From: Nocardioides sp. 503
Lineage (GTDB): Bacteria > Actinomycetota > Actinomycetes > Propionibacteriales > Nocardioidaceae
NCBI RefSeq assembly: GCF_004522095.1
Contig: NZ_SPUI01000003.1
Coordinates: 992,001-1,056,000, forward strand
Direction of reading: 5' to 3'
Length of the DNA stretch: 64,000 bases
The position numbers were made by a program, and so were the translations under genes. Shown piece by piece: positions 43,459-51,504 of the stretch. The notes under the pieces were generated by a model. The model saw only the letters and a program-made list of their open reading frames with translations, had not been told where the DNA came from and did no database searches. Numbering within the stretch: the stretch's first letter is position 1; every line of letters starts with the position of its first letter.

Positions 43459-44061
43459 ATGGACTCCATCGGACCGGCCGTCGCCGGTGTTCCCTCCTGG
43501 GAGGGGACGCCGGCGACGCCGGACCTGGGCGACCTGCTGAAGCTCTCCGCACGCGGGGACCAGGCAGCGTTCGGCCAGCTCTACGACGCCGTCGCGGCTC
43601 GTGCCTTCGGGCTCGCGCTGCGCGTCGTGCGGGACCCGGCGCAGGCCGAGGAGGTCACGCAGGAGGCGTTGCTGGAGCTGTGGCGCACGGCGAGCCGCTT
43701 CGACAGCGCGCTGGGCACCCCGATGGCCTGGATCCTCACCATCGTGCACCGCAAGGCCGTCGACCGGGTCCGCTCGGCCGAGGCCAGCACCCGGCGGGAC
43801 ACGACGTACCACGTGCAGAACCAGGCGGTCGACCACGACACCACCGCCGACTCCGCGCACGCCTCGCTCGAGGCCAAGCGGGTCAGGGACGCGCTGCAGA
43901 GCCTCACCGAGGTGCAGCGCGAGGCCCTGGAGCTCGCCTACTTCGGGGGCTACACGCACACGGAAGTGGCCACGATGCTCGACCTCCCGGTCGGCACGGC
44001 CAAGACACGGATCCGCGACGGCCTGATCAGGCTGCGCGACACGATGGGGGTAGGAAGTTGA
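43459..44061 (+). CDS. sigK: ECF sigma factor, SigK-like
   Basis: A 200-residue ECF sigma factor. Region 2 (about 38-105) is AAFGQLYDAVAARAFGLALRVVRDPAQAEEVTQEALLELWRTA then WILTIVHRKAVDRVRSAEAS; region 4 (about 140-195) is ALQSLTEVQREALELAYFGGYTHTEVATMLDLPVGTAKTRIRDGLIRLR. Pattern and context (anti-sigma gene next, MPT83-like gene before, Rv0446c-Rv0449c-like genes after) identify it as the SigK orthologue. The ATG has GAGGA 8 nt upstream. The rskA start overlaps its stop (TTGA). Confidence 0.92.
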   Translation: MDSIGPAVAGVPSWEGTPATPDLGDLLKLSARGDQAAFGQLYDAVAARAFGLALRVVRDPAQAEEVTQEALLELWRTASRFDSALGTPMAWILTIVHRKAVDRVRSAEASTRRDTTYHVQNQAVDHDTTADSAHASLEAKRVRDALQSLTEVQREALELAYFGGYTHTEVATMLDLPVGTAKTRIRDGLIRLRDTMGVGS

Positions 44062-44822
44062 GCAGCGACATCCACGCGCTCTCGGGTGCCTACGCCGTCG
44101 ACGCGCTCGACGACATCGAGCGCGCCCAGTTCGAGCGGCACCTCGCCGAGTGCGAGGCGTGCCGGGCCGAGGTCCGGAGCCTGCGCGAAGCGACGGCGAT
44201 GCTGGCCGAGGCCGTTCAGCAGGAGCCGCCCGCCGGGCTTCGTGAGCGGGTGCTCGCCGGCATCGACACCGTGCGGCCCCTCCCGCCCCTCCCCGCCCAG
44301 GTGGACCCGGTCGCCCCGGCCGCGGTCGTTCCGGAGCCCCTCGCGGCGACCGGGTCCGACCTCCCCCGCCGCCGCCGGTTCTCCCTGCTGGTCGCCGCCG
44401 CCGCGGTCGCCGCGATGGTCGGCGTGGGCGGCGTCGTCGCCTGGCAGCCCTGGTCCGACGACACCTCGCAGGGCAGCCTGTCCGCCGCGGACCGCGTCCT
44501 CCGGGCCCCCGACGCCGAGTCGTGGGAGCAGCGGATGGACGGCGGCGCCAAGGTCACGCTCACCCGCTCCGAGCAGCTCAACCGCGCGGTCGTCACCGCC
44601 GAGGGCATGCCCGCGCTCAGCGACGAGCAGGTCTACGAGCTGTGGCTCCAGCACGACGGCGAGATGGTCCCGGCGGGCGTCATGTCGGGCGAGTCCGGCA
44701 CCCTGCTGCTGGAGGGCGACCCCTCCACGGCCGAGGCCGCGGGCATCACGATCGAGCCGGCCGGAGGCTCCGAGGAGCCGACCAGCGCGCCGATCATGAC
44801 GTTCCCCTTCGAGCAGATCTGA
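44058..44822 (+). CDS. rskA: Anti-sigma K factor
   Basis: A 254-residue membrane protein. The N-terminal zinc-associated anti-sigma domain has H28, C32 and C35 (ERHLAECEACRAE, HX3CX2C). A transmembrane helix at about 108-129 follows a basic patch, and the C-terminal extracytoplasmic RskA domain (about 140-254) has LSDEQVYELWLQHDGEMVPAGVM. It binds SigK and is cleaved by regulated proteolysis to release it. The start is TTG at 44058, overlapping the sigK stop; no ATG/GTG is available nearby. It overlaps the next gene by 1 nt (TGATG). Confidence 0.9.
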   Translation: MSSDIHALSGAYAVDALDDIERAQFERHLAECEACRAEVRSLREATAMLAEAVQQEPPAGLRERVLAGIDTVRPLPPLPAQVDPVAPAAVVPEPLAATGSDLPRRRRFSLLVAAAAVAAMVGVGGVVAWQPWSDDTSQGSLSAADRVLRAPDAESWEQRMDGGAKVTLTRSEQLNRAVVTAEGMPALSDEQVYELWLQHDGEMVPAGVMSGESGTLLLEGDPSTAEAAGITIEPAGGSEEPTSAPIMTFPFEQI

Positions 44823-46879
44823 TGGCCCCCGACGACCGCCGCCGCGTCGCGGTGGTGGGATCCGGCGTGGCCGGACTCACCGCCGCCTACGTCGCCTCCA
44901 CCACCGCCGAGGTCACGGTGTTCGAGGCCGACGACCGGCTCGGCGGCCACGCGGACACCCACCGGGTGCGCGAGGGCGAGCGCGAGCTGGCGGTCGACAC
45001 GGGCTTCATCGTCCACAACGAGCGCACCTACCCGGTGCTGCTGCGGATGTTCGCCGAGCTCGGCGTCGCCACGCAGGACTCGGAGATGTCGATGTCCATC
45101 CGCGACGACGGCACCGGCCTGGAGTGGGCCGGCGCCCTGGGCCGCCGCGGCGTCTTCCCGTCCGCGCGGCACCTCGCCGACCGGCACTACCTGCGGATGC
45201 TGACCGAGATCCCGCGCTTCCACCGGCGCGCCCGCCGCCTGCTCGCCACTGACGGCGCGGACACCACGCTGCGCGACTTCCTCGTCGAGGGCGGCTTCAC
45301 GCCCTACTTCACCCGCCACTTCATGGAGCCGCTCGTCGCCGCCGTCTGGTCCTGCGACCCCGCGGTCTCCCTCAACTACCCGGCGCGCTACCTCTTCACG
45401 TTCCTCGAGCACCACGGCATGCTCGCGATCTTCGGCTCGCCGCCGTGGCGCACCGTCACCGGCGGCTCCCACGAGTACGTCGGTCGCCTCGCCGCCCGGC
45501 TGGCCGAGCGCGGCGCGCACGTGCGCACCGGCACCAAGGTCACCTCGCTGCTCGAGACGCCCACCGGCGTCGAGGTCACCGACGGCAACGGCGACGTCAC
45601 GACGTACGACGCCGTCGTGGTCGCCACGCACCCCTCGCAGGCCCTGTCGATGCTGGCCGCGCCCACCGCGGCGCAGCGCGACGTGCTGGGCGCGATGCCC
45701 TACGAGCCCAACGTCGCCGTCCTGCACACCGACACCTCGCTGCTGCCGCGCAACACCAACGCCTGGGCGTCCTGGAACCACCGCCGCACGGCGGACGCGC
45801 AGGACGGCGTGCTGGTCACCTACGACCTGACCCGGCTGCAGCGCCTCGACACCGAGGTCCACTACCTCGTGACGCTCGGCGGCGAGCACCTGATCAACCC
45901 GTCGACCGTCATCGATCGCATGGAGTACGAGCACCCGCTCTACAACCCCGCCTCCGTCGCCGCGCAGCAGCGGCTGCCCGAGATCGACAGCGACCGCGTC
46001 GCCTTCGCCGGCGCCTACCACGGGTGGGGCTTCCACGAGGACGGCGCGCGCTCGGGGCTGGCGGCGGCGGAGCGGTTGGGGTTCGGCTGGGACGAGCAGG
46101 TGACGGGTGGTTCCGAGACGGGCGCCAGCGCGCCTTCCTCCACCACCGAGGCGGCGCCTTCCGTCACCGCCGGGCCTGCTGTTCCGGCCACCGGCCAGGT
46201 CTACGACACGACGATCCGGCACACCCGGCGGTCGCCGTTCGCCCGCACGTTCGAGCACCGCTCCCGCACCTGGCTGGTCGACCTCGACCGGCTGCCCGAG
46301 CACGGGGTGCTCGGCCGCTTCGAGGCGCGCGACCACCTCGGTCGGGCCGACAGGTCGATCCGCGCCAACGTGGAGGCGTTCCTCGCCGCCCAGGGCGTGA
46401 CGCTGGACGGCGGTCGGATCCTCATGGCCGCGCACGCCCGCGCGTTCGGCTACTGCTTCAACCCGATCACCGTCTTCTGGTGCTGGGACGCCGAGGGTGC
46501 GCTCGCCGCCACCGTCGTCGAGGTCCACAACACCTACGGCGACCGCCACGCCTACCTCGTCCACCCCGACGCCCAGGGCCGGGCGTCGACCCCCAAGGCC
46601 ATGTACGTCTCGCCGTTCCACGGCACCGACGGCACCTACGAGCTGGCCGTCCCCGTCCCGGGAGACAGCCTCCAGGTCGCCGTCACGCTGCACAGCGACG
46701 ACGGCGCGGTCTTCTCGGCCTCGCTCGCCGGCCGCCGCTCCACCGCCGGTCCCTGGCGGGCCGCCCCCGCCGCCCTGCGCGGTGCGGCCCTGATCCGTGC
46801 GCACGGCGTGTGGCTCTGGCTGCGCCGCCTCCCGATCCGTCCCCGTCCACCGCACCACCAGGAAGGAGTCTCGCGATGA
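44822..46879 (+). CDS. FAD/NAD-binding amine-oxidase-like protein fused to DUF1365
   Basis: A 685-residue fusion. Residues 1-425 form an FAD-dependent oxidoreductase of the amine oxidase/UDP-galactopyranose mutase-like family: RRVAVVGSGVAGLTAAY, EADDRLGGHADTHRV, DTGFIVHNERTYPVL and a C-terminal FAGAYHGWGFHEDGARSGLAAA. Residues about 459-685 are DUF1365 (VYDTTIRHTRRSPF, GYCFNPITVFWCWD, VEVHNTYGDRHAYLV). In M. tuberculosis these are separate genes (Rv0449c and Rv0448c). The linker here (about 430-442) is encoded by a palindromic element at 46109-46147, suggesting that element created the fusion. Lipid or fatty-acid modification is likely; the reaction is unknown. Confidence 0.92.
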   Translation: MAPDDRRRVAVVGSGVAGLTAAYVASTTAEVTVFEADDRLGGHADTHRVREGERELAVDTGFIVHNERTYPVLLRMFAELGVATQDSEMSMSIRDDGTGLEWAGALGRRGVFPSARHLADRHYLRMLTEIPRFHRRARRLLATDGADTTLRDFLVEGGFTPYFTRHFMEPLVAAVWSCDPAVSLNYPARYLFTFLEHHGMLAIFGSPPWRTVTGGSHEYVGRLAARLAERGAHVRTGTKVTSLLETPTGVEVTDGNGDVTTYDAVVVATHPSQALSMLAAPTAAQRDVLGAMPYEPNVAVLHTDTSLLPRNTNAWASWNHRRTADAQDGVLVTYDLTRLQRLDTEVHYLVTLGGEHLINPSTVIDRMEYEHPLYNPASVAAQQRLPEIDSDRVAFAGAYHGWGFHEDGARSGLAAAERLGFGWDEQVTGGSETGASAPSSTTEAAPSVTAGPAVPATGQVYDTTIRHTRRSPFARTFEHRSRTWLVDLDRLPEHGVLGRFEARDHLGRADRSIRANVEAFLAAQGVTLDGGRILMAAHARAFGYCFNPITVFWCWDAEGALAATVVEVHNTYGDRHAYLVHPDAQGRASTPKAMYVSPFHGTDGTYELAVPVPGDSLQVAVTLHSDDGAVFSASLAGRRSTAGPWRAAPAALRGAALIRAHGVWLWLRRLPIRPRPPHHQEGVSR
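46109..46147. repeat. REP-like palindromic element in the fusion linker
   Basis: Core CGAGACGGGCGCCAGCGCGC, flanked by GGTTC and CACCACC. Read in frame it encodes ETGASAPSST, the same ten residues as the element at 59505-59544. Confidence 0.85.
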
Positions 46880-48177
46880 CGCTGACTCCCGCACGCCCGG
46901 CCATCGACAGCTGGCCCGGCCTCGACGTCGTCCCCTCGGGCCCCCGGGCCGCCGTCTCCGCCCGCGTGGCCAAGCGGCTCTTCCGCGCCGCGATCGACCG
47001 CCTCGACGTCACCGTCGTCTCCGGCGACGAGACCTTCGGCAAGGGCGGCCCGGTGGCCGTCATCCACCGGCCCGAGGAGCTCTACGCCCGCATCGGCCGG
47101 CACCAGCTGATCGGCTTCGGCGAGGCCTACCTCACCGGCGCCTGGGGCACCCGCGAGCCCGGCGACCTCGGCGCGTTCCTGACCGTGCTCGCGGCGGAGG
47201 TCTCCGACCTGGTGCCGCAGAGCCTCCAGCGCCTGCGGGCAGCGATCGTGGCCCGGCCGCCGAGCCTGCACCGCAACACCGAGCACAACACCCGCGACAA
47301 CATCGCGCACCACTACGACCTGTCCAACGACCTGTTCGAGCAGTTCCTCGACGGCTCGCTGAGCTACTCCTCCGCGCTCTTCCCCTCCGACGTCGTCGAC
47401 CGGGGCGAGCACCTGCAGGCCACCGCGCCGTACGCCGTGCCGGCGCGCGCCGACCTGCACGCCGCCCAGCTGCACAAGATCGAGCGGATGCTCGACGAGG
47501 CCGGTGTCGGCCCCGGCAGCCACGTGCTCGAGATCGGCTCCGGCTGGGGCGAGCTGGCCATCCGCGCCGCGTCCCGGGGGGCGACGGTCCGCACGATCAC
47601 GCTGTCGACCGAGCAGCAGGCGCTCGCCCGCCGGCGCGTCGCGGCCGCCGGACTCAGCGACCTGGTGTCGGTGGACCTGTGCGACTACCGCGCCGTCGAC
47701 GGCACCTACGACGCGATCGTCTCCGTCGAGATGATCGAGGCCGTCGGCTGGGAGTACTGGCAGACCTACTTCCAGACCATCGACCGGGTGCTGGCCCCGG
47801 GCGGGCGCGTCGTCATCCAGGCGATCACGATGCCGCACGACCGGATGCTGGCCACCCGCCGCACCTACACGTGGATCAACAAGTACATCTTCCCCGGCGG
47901 CTTCCTGCCCTCGGTGCGGGTCCTCGACGAGATCACCGCCGACCACACGACCCTGGCGCTGACCGGCCGCCTGTCCTTCGGCGCCCACTACGCCGAGACG
48001 CTGCGCCTGTGGGACGAGGCCTTCCTGGCCGCCTCCCAACGGGTGCTCGAGCTCGGCTTCGACGAGACATTCCTGCGGATGTGGCACTTCTACCTCGAGT
48101 ACTCCCGCGCCGGCTTCGCCTCGGGCTACCTCGACGTCAACCAGCTCACGTTCACGCGACCCTCGGACGACGCGTGA
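46876..48177 (+). CDS. Cyclopropane/10-methyl fatty-acyl-phospholipid synthase (UfaA1-like)
   Basis: A 433-residue SAM-dependent lipid methyltransferase of the CFA-synthase family. The N-terminal helical domain (about 30-125) precedes NIAHHYDLSNDLFEQFLDGSLSYSSALF, the SAM motif HVLEIGSGWGELAIRAA, the carbonate-site segment VSVEMIEAVGWEYWQTYF and ITMPHDRMLATRRTYTWINKYIFPGGFLPS. It transfers a methylene or methyl to the double bond of phospholipid oleoyl chains. The M. tuberculosis homologue UfaA1 (Rv0447c) lies in the same SigK-linked locus. The ATG overlaps the fusion gene stop by 4 nt, with GGAAGGAG upstream. Confidence 0.92.
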   Translation: MTLTPARPAIDSWPGLDVVPSGPRAAVSARVAKRLFRAAIDRLDVTVVSGDETFGKGGPVAVIHRPEELYARIGRHQLIGFGEAYLTGAWGTREPGDLGAFLTVLAAEVSDLVPQSLQRLRAAIVARPPSLHRNTEHNTRDNIAHHYDLSNDLFEQFLDGSLSYSSALFPSDVVDRGEHLQATAPYAVPARADLHAAQLHKIERMLDEAGVGPGSHVLEIGSGWGELAIRAASRGATVRTITLSTEQQALARRRVAAAGLSDLVSVDLCDYRAVDGTYDAIVSVEMIEAVGWEYWQTYFQTIDRVLAPGGRVVIQAITMPHDRMLATRRTYTWINKYIFPGGFLPSVRVLDEITADHTTLALTGRLSFGAHYAETLRLWDEAFLAASQRVLELGFDETFLRMWHFYLEYSRAGFASGYLDVNQLTFTRPSDDA

Positions 48178-49448
48178 GCACCACCGCCGTCGCGCCGCGG
48201 CTCGCCGCGGCCGTCGCTCCGTTCGTGGGTGGCGAGCTGCCCGTCCGCCTGCGCGCGTGGGACGGCTCCGAGGCCGGCCCGCTCGACGCGCCGCTGGTCG
48301 AGCTGCGCTCGCCTGCCGCCGTACGCCGCCTGCTGCGCCACCCCGGCGAGCTCGGCGCCGCGCAGGCCTACGTCACGGGGGAGCTCGAGGTCCACGAACG
48401 CGACGGCTGGGACCTCGACGCCGCCCTCACCCATGCGTTCTCGGTCGCTCGCGACCGGGGACTGAGCGGTGGGCGGCCGAGCATCGGCGCGCTCGCGCGC
48501 GCCGTACGCACCGTCATGGGGATCGGTGCGCTCGGTCGTCCACCCGCTGCTCCGGCCTCGCAGGCCCGCATCCGCGGACGCCTGCACAGCCCGCTGCGCG
48601 ACCGCAGGTCGATCAGCCACCACTACGACCTGTCCAACGAGTTCTACTCGCTCATCCTGGACCCGAGCATGGCCTACTCCTGCGGCTACCACGTCACCCC
48701 CGACGCGACGCTCGAGGAGGCGCAGTCGGCGAAGCTGTCGCTGGTGTGCCGCAAGCTCGGCCTGGAGCCGGGCATGCGTCTGCTGGACGTCGGCTGCGGC
48801 TGGGGGTCGCTGTCCCTGCACGCCGCGGAGCACTTCGGCGCCCGCGTCGTCGGCGTCACGATCGCGGCGGAGCAGAAGCGCTTCATCGACGCCCGGATCG
48901 CCGAGCGCGGCCTGCAGGACCGGGTGGAGATCCGGCTGCAGGACTACCGCGAGGTCCCCGAGCGCGACCACTTCGACGCCGTGTCGTCGCTCGAGATGGG
49001 CGAGCACGTCGGACAGGACAACTACCCGACGTACGCCGAGGTCCTGCACCGCTCGGTCCGCCCCGGCGGTCGCGTGCTGGTGCAGCAGATGTCGCGCACC
49101 GGCGCCTGGCCCGGGGGCGGGCCCTTCATCGAGTCCTTCATCGCCCCGGACATGCACATGCGCCCGGTGGGCGAGACCGTCGCGCTCCTGGAGGGCTCGG
49201 GCCTGGAGGCGCGCGACGTGCACGCGCTGCGCGAGCACTACGTGCTCACGGTCGGCGGGTGGCTGCGGCGCTTCGAGAGCAACGTCGAGCGCCTCACCGA
49301 GCTCGTCGGCGAGGAGGTCGTGCGCGTCTGGCGGCTCTACCTCGTCGGCGGCGCCATGGCCTTCCGCGACGGGCGCATGGGCGTCGACCAGGTCCTCCTG
49401 GTCCGCCCCGGCGCCGCTCACACGCTGCCCTGGCAGCGGACCTGGTGA
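48174..49448 (+). CDS. Second CFA-family SAM-dependent lipid methyltransferase
   Basis: A 424-residue paralogous methyltransferase. It has an N-terminal lipid-facing domain (ELRSPAAVRRLLRHPGELGAAQAYVTGELEV), ISHHYDLSNEFYSLILDPSMAYSCGY, the SAM motif RLLDVGCGWGSLSLHAAEHF and SSLEMGEHVGQDNYPTYAEV, then PGGGPFIESFIAPDMHMRPVGETV. The PGGGPFIE stretch is more like 10-methylstearate-type methyltransferases (TmsB group) than UfaA1, so the two neighbours may act at different bonds or steps (inference). The GTG start overlaps the upstream stop by 4 nt (GTGA). This gene has no counterpart in the M. tuberculosis sigK operon. Confidence 0.9.
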   Translation: MSTTAVAPRLAAAVAPFVGGELPVRLRAWDGSEAGPLDAPLVELRSPAAVRRLLRHPGELGAAQAYVTGELEVHERDGWDLDAALTHAFSVARDRGLSGGRPSIGALARAVRTVMGIGALGRPPAAPASQARIRGRLHSPLRDRRSISHHYDLSNEFYSLILDPSMAYSCGYHVTPDATLEEAQSAKLSLVCRKLGLEPGMRLLDVGCGWGSLSLHAAEHFGARVVGVTIAAEQKRFIDARIAERGLQDRVEIRLQDYREVPERDHFDAVSSLEMGEHVGQDNYPTYAEVLHRSVRPGGRVLVQQMSRTGAWPGGGPFIESFIAPDMHMRPVGETVALLEGSGLEARDVHALREHYVLTVGGWLRRFESNVERLTELVGEEVVRVWRLYLVGGAMAFRDGRMGVDQVLLVRPGAAHTLPWQRTW

Positions 49449-50284
49449 GCGACATCCTGGTTGTCAGCGCGGCCGCTCTCGGGTCGGTCGCGCTGCTCAT
49501 GCTCCTCACGGCACTCCTCGCGCGGCGGCTCGGCCGGGTCGCGGTCGTCGACGTCGCGTGGGGTCTCGGCTTCGTCCTCGTGGCCGCGGTCTCCGCGGTC
49601 GCGGGCGGAGTCGTGTCCGAGGGGGGCGACTCGACGCCCCGGCGGTGGCTGGTGCTGGGCCTCGTGGCGGCCTGGGGGCTCCGCTTGGCCTGGCACATCC
49701 GCCGCCGGGCGGTCGGTCACGGAGAGGACCCGCGCTACGAGAAGGTCCTCGGCGGCACGCTCGCCGAGGTCGGCCTCGGCGTCGCGGTGCGCAAGGTGTT
49801 CCTCGTGCAGGGCGCCGCGCTGTGGTTCATCTCGCTCCCGGTGCAGGTGGGCGCGGTCCGCGAGGTGTGGTCCTGGTGGCTGGTCGCCGCCGGCGCCGCG
49901 GTGTGGGCCGTCGGCATCGTCTTCGAGACCGTCGGGGACGCCCAGCTGGCGGCGTACAAGCGCGACCCGGAGCGGCCGAAGGTCCTGGACCGCGGACTCT
50001 GGCGCTACACCCGCCACCCCAACTACTTCGGCGACGCCTGCGTCTGGTGGGGCCTGTGGCTGGTGGCCGGCCTCGGCTCCGGCTGGCAGGTCGGGCTCGC
50101 CACGGTGCTGGCCCCCGTGGCGATGACCTACTTCCTGGTCTTCGCGACCGGCGCGCGACTGCTGGAGCAGACGATGATGCAGCGCGAGGGCTACCGGGCG
50201 TACGCCGCCCGCACCTCGATGTTCCTCCCGCGCCCGCCGCGCCGCCGGCCCGGCGGCGCGCGACGCGCGGTCAGCGCCGGCTGA
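49445..50284 (+). CDS. DUF1295 membrane protein (steroid 5-alpha-reductase-like)
   Basis: A 279-residue membrane protein with about seven hydrophobic segments. The conserved C-terminal part is GIVFETVGDAQLAAYKRDPERPKVLDRGLWRYTRHPNYFGDACVWWGLWLVAG, with the RHPNYF motif of DUF1295/steroid 5-alpha-reductase and isoprenylcysteine methyltransferase relatives, then LLEQTMMQREGYRAYAARTSMFLP. It corresponds to Rv0446c, next to sigK in M. tuberculosis. It may reduce an intermediate made by the adjacent lipid methyltransferases. The GTG start overlaps the upstream stop (GTGA). It is the last gene of the sigK-rskA operon. Confidence 0.9.
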   Translation: MSDILVVSAAALGSVALLMLLTALLARRLGRVAVVDVAWGLGFVLVAAVSAVAGGVVSEGGDSTPRRWLVLGLVAAWGLRLAWHIRRRAVGHGEDPRYEKVLGGTLAEVGLGVAVRKVFLVQGAALWFISLPVQVGAVREVWSWWLVAAGAAVWAVGIVFETVGDAQLAAYKRDPERPKVLDRGLWRYTRHPNYFGDACVWWGLWLVAGLGSGWQVGLATVLAPVAMTYFLVFATGARLLEQTMMQREGYRAYAARTSMFLPRPPRRRPGGARRAVSAG

Positions 50285-50287
50285 GGG

Positions 50288-50665
50288 TCAGGCGGGCGAC
50301 TCCGGCTCGGGGTCGGTGGGCTGCGCCTCTCGCTTGGCCTGCTCGTGACGGCGGCGCTGCTCCTCGGCACGCTCGCGGAGCTGGCGCAGGAACTCCTCGT
50401 CCTTGGCGGGGTCGCTGGCGGCCATCCGGCCGGGCCGGTCGTACTCGGGGAACGCCGTCTGGACCCCGGACCGCCGCGTGGTCTCCGGCCGTCCCGCCAC
50501 GAGCCAGGCGACCGAGCCCACGAGCGGGAAGAACAGCACCAGCAGCAGCCACGCCACCTTGGGCAGGTTGCGGATGCGGCTCTCGTGGCTGCCGATGACG
50601 TCGACGAGGCAGAACACCCACAGGGCGAAGGTGACGACGCCGCCGAGCAGCTCGAGCTTGATCAT
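50288..50665 (-). CDS. PLDc_N-domain membrane protein
   Basis: A 125-residue protein. Two transmembrane helices (about 5-25 and 38-58) enclose the conserved CLVDVIGSHESRIRNLPKVAWLLLVLFFPLVGSVAWLVAG, the phospholipase_D-nuclease N-terminal domain. No catalytic PLD domain follows; instead there is a charged, coiled-coil-like tail (KDEEFLRQLRERAEEQRRRHEQAKRE). Such small proteins are common in actinobacteria, and their function is not known. The start at 50665 is chosen over 50683 because CACAAT ends 6 nt before it. It is convergent with the DUF1295 gene, with 3 nt between the stops. Confidence 0.82.
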   Translation of the reverse strand: MIKLELLGGVVTFALWVFCLVDVIGSHESRIRNLPKVAWLLLVLFFPLVGSVAWLVAGRPETTRRSGVQTAFPEYDRPGRMAASDPAKDEEFLRQLRERAEEQRRRHEQAKREAQPTDPEPESPA

Positions 50666-50671
50666 GGACGG

Positions 50672-50677
50672 ATTGTG
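50672..50677 (-). promoter_or_regulatory. -10 hexamer CACAAT of the PLDc_N gene
   Basis: On the minus strand CACAAT ends 6 nt before the ATG at 50665. Confidence 0.5.
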
Positions 50678-50719
50678 GACCACCGAGGTCGCCGAGGACC
50701 ACGGAATGCGCCGATGCGG

Positions 50720-51412
50720 TCACATGTCGCGGTAGCGCCGCGCCTCGTCGAGCGCGGAGCGCAGGATGTCGGCGCCGGCAGGTCGCGCCGACCAGTCGGG
50801 GTAGGTCGTGCCGGGCGTCGCGTACGGCGTCACGTAGGCGCTCGTGTCGCGCTGGACGCGCCACCCCTCGGCGAGGGCTCCGAGGTCGAGGGCGTCGTAG
50901 CCGATCGCGTCCAGGAACGCCGTGACCGTCTCCTTGGCCGACGCGTCGTCGCCGGCGATCGTGAGCGTCGAGCGGTCGGGGTCCCCCGCAGGGCGGGCGA
51001 GGACGGCCAGGTGGTCGACGTAGATGTTGTTGAAGCCCTTGACCACGTGGGAGTCGGGCAGGTGCGCCTGCAGCAGCTCGCTGGTCGTCGTGGACTCGTC
51101 GTCCAGCTCCGCGATGTGCCCGTCGCGGTCCGGGTAGTAGTTGTTGGTGTCGATCACGACCTTGCCGCGCAGCGGCTCCACCGGGACCTCCCGGTAGTTC
51201 TTGAGCGGGACCGTCACCACGGCGAGGTCGGCTGCGGCGGCGGCCTCGGCGGCGGTCGCGGCCCGCGCCCGCGGACCGAGCCGCTCGACCAGGTCCGCGA
51301 GCGTCTCCGGTCCCCGGCTGTTGCTCACCACCACGTCGTAGCCGGCCTCCACCGCCAGCCGTGCCACGGTGCTGCCGATGTTGCCGCTGCCGATGAGTCC
51401 GATGGTCGTCAT
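50720..51412 (-). CDS. NADP-binding F420-reductase-like protein
   Basis: A 230-residue Rossmann protein. TTIGLIGSGNIGSTVARLAVEAGYDVVVSNSRGPE is a GxGxxG motif followed by NSR at the end of beta2, which favours NADP over NAD. Further family marks are VVTVPLKNYREVP, KVVIDTNNYYPDRDG, VVKGFNNIY and IAGDDASAKETVTAFLDAIGYDALDLG. It resembles F420-dependent NADP oxidoreductase-like proteins; whether it binds F420 cannot be read from sequence. The ATG at 51412 fits the family start; no good ribosome binding site is visible. Confidence 0.83.
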   Translation of the reverse strand: MTTIGLIGSGNIGSTVARLAVEAGYDVVVSNSRGPETLADLVERLGPRARAATAAEAAAAADLAVVTVPLKNYREVPVEPLRGKVVIDTNNYYPDRDGHIAELDDESTTTSELLQAHLPDSHVVKGFNNIYVDHLAVLARPAGDPDRSTLTIAGDDASAKETVTAFLDAIGYDALDLGALAEGWRVQRDTSAYVTPYATPGTTYPDWSARPAGADILRSALDEARRYRDM

Positions 51413-51491
51413 GGTGGTGGAACGGGCGCGGGCGGCGTGGCATTCCACCCCCGCGTCACCGGTTCGTCACCGGGGCGCCGTCGCGGCCTCG

Positions 51492-51497
51492 TATCCT
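51492..51497 (+). promoter_or_regulatory. -10 hexamer TATCCT of the tyrosine phosphatase gene
   Basis: TATCCT ends 7 nt before the GTG at 51505. Confidence 0.55.
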
Positions 51498-51504
51498 GCG
51501 ACTC

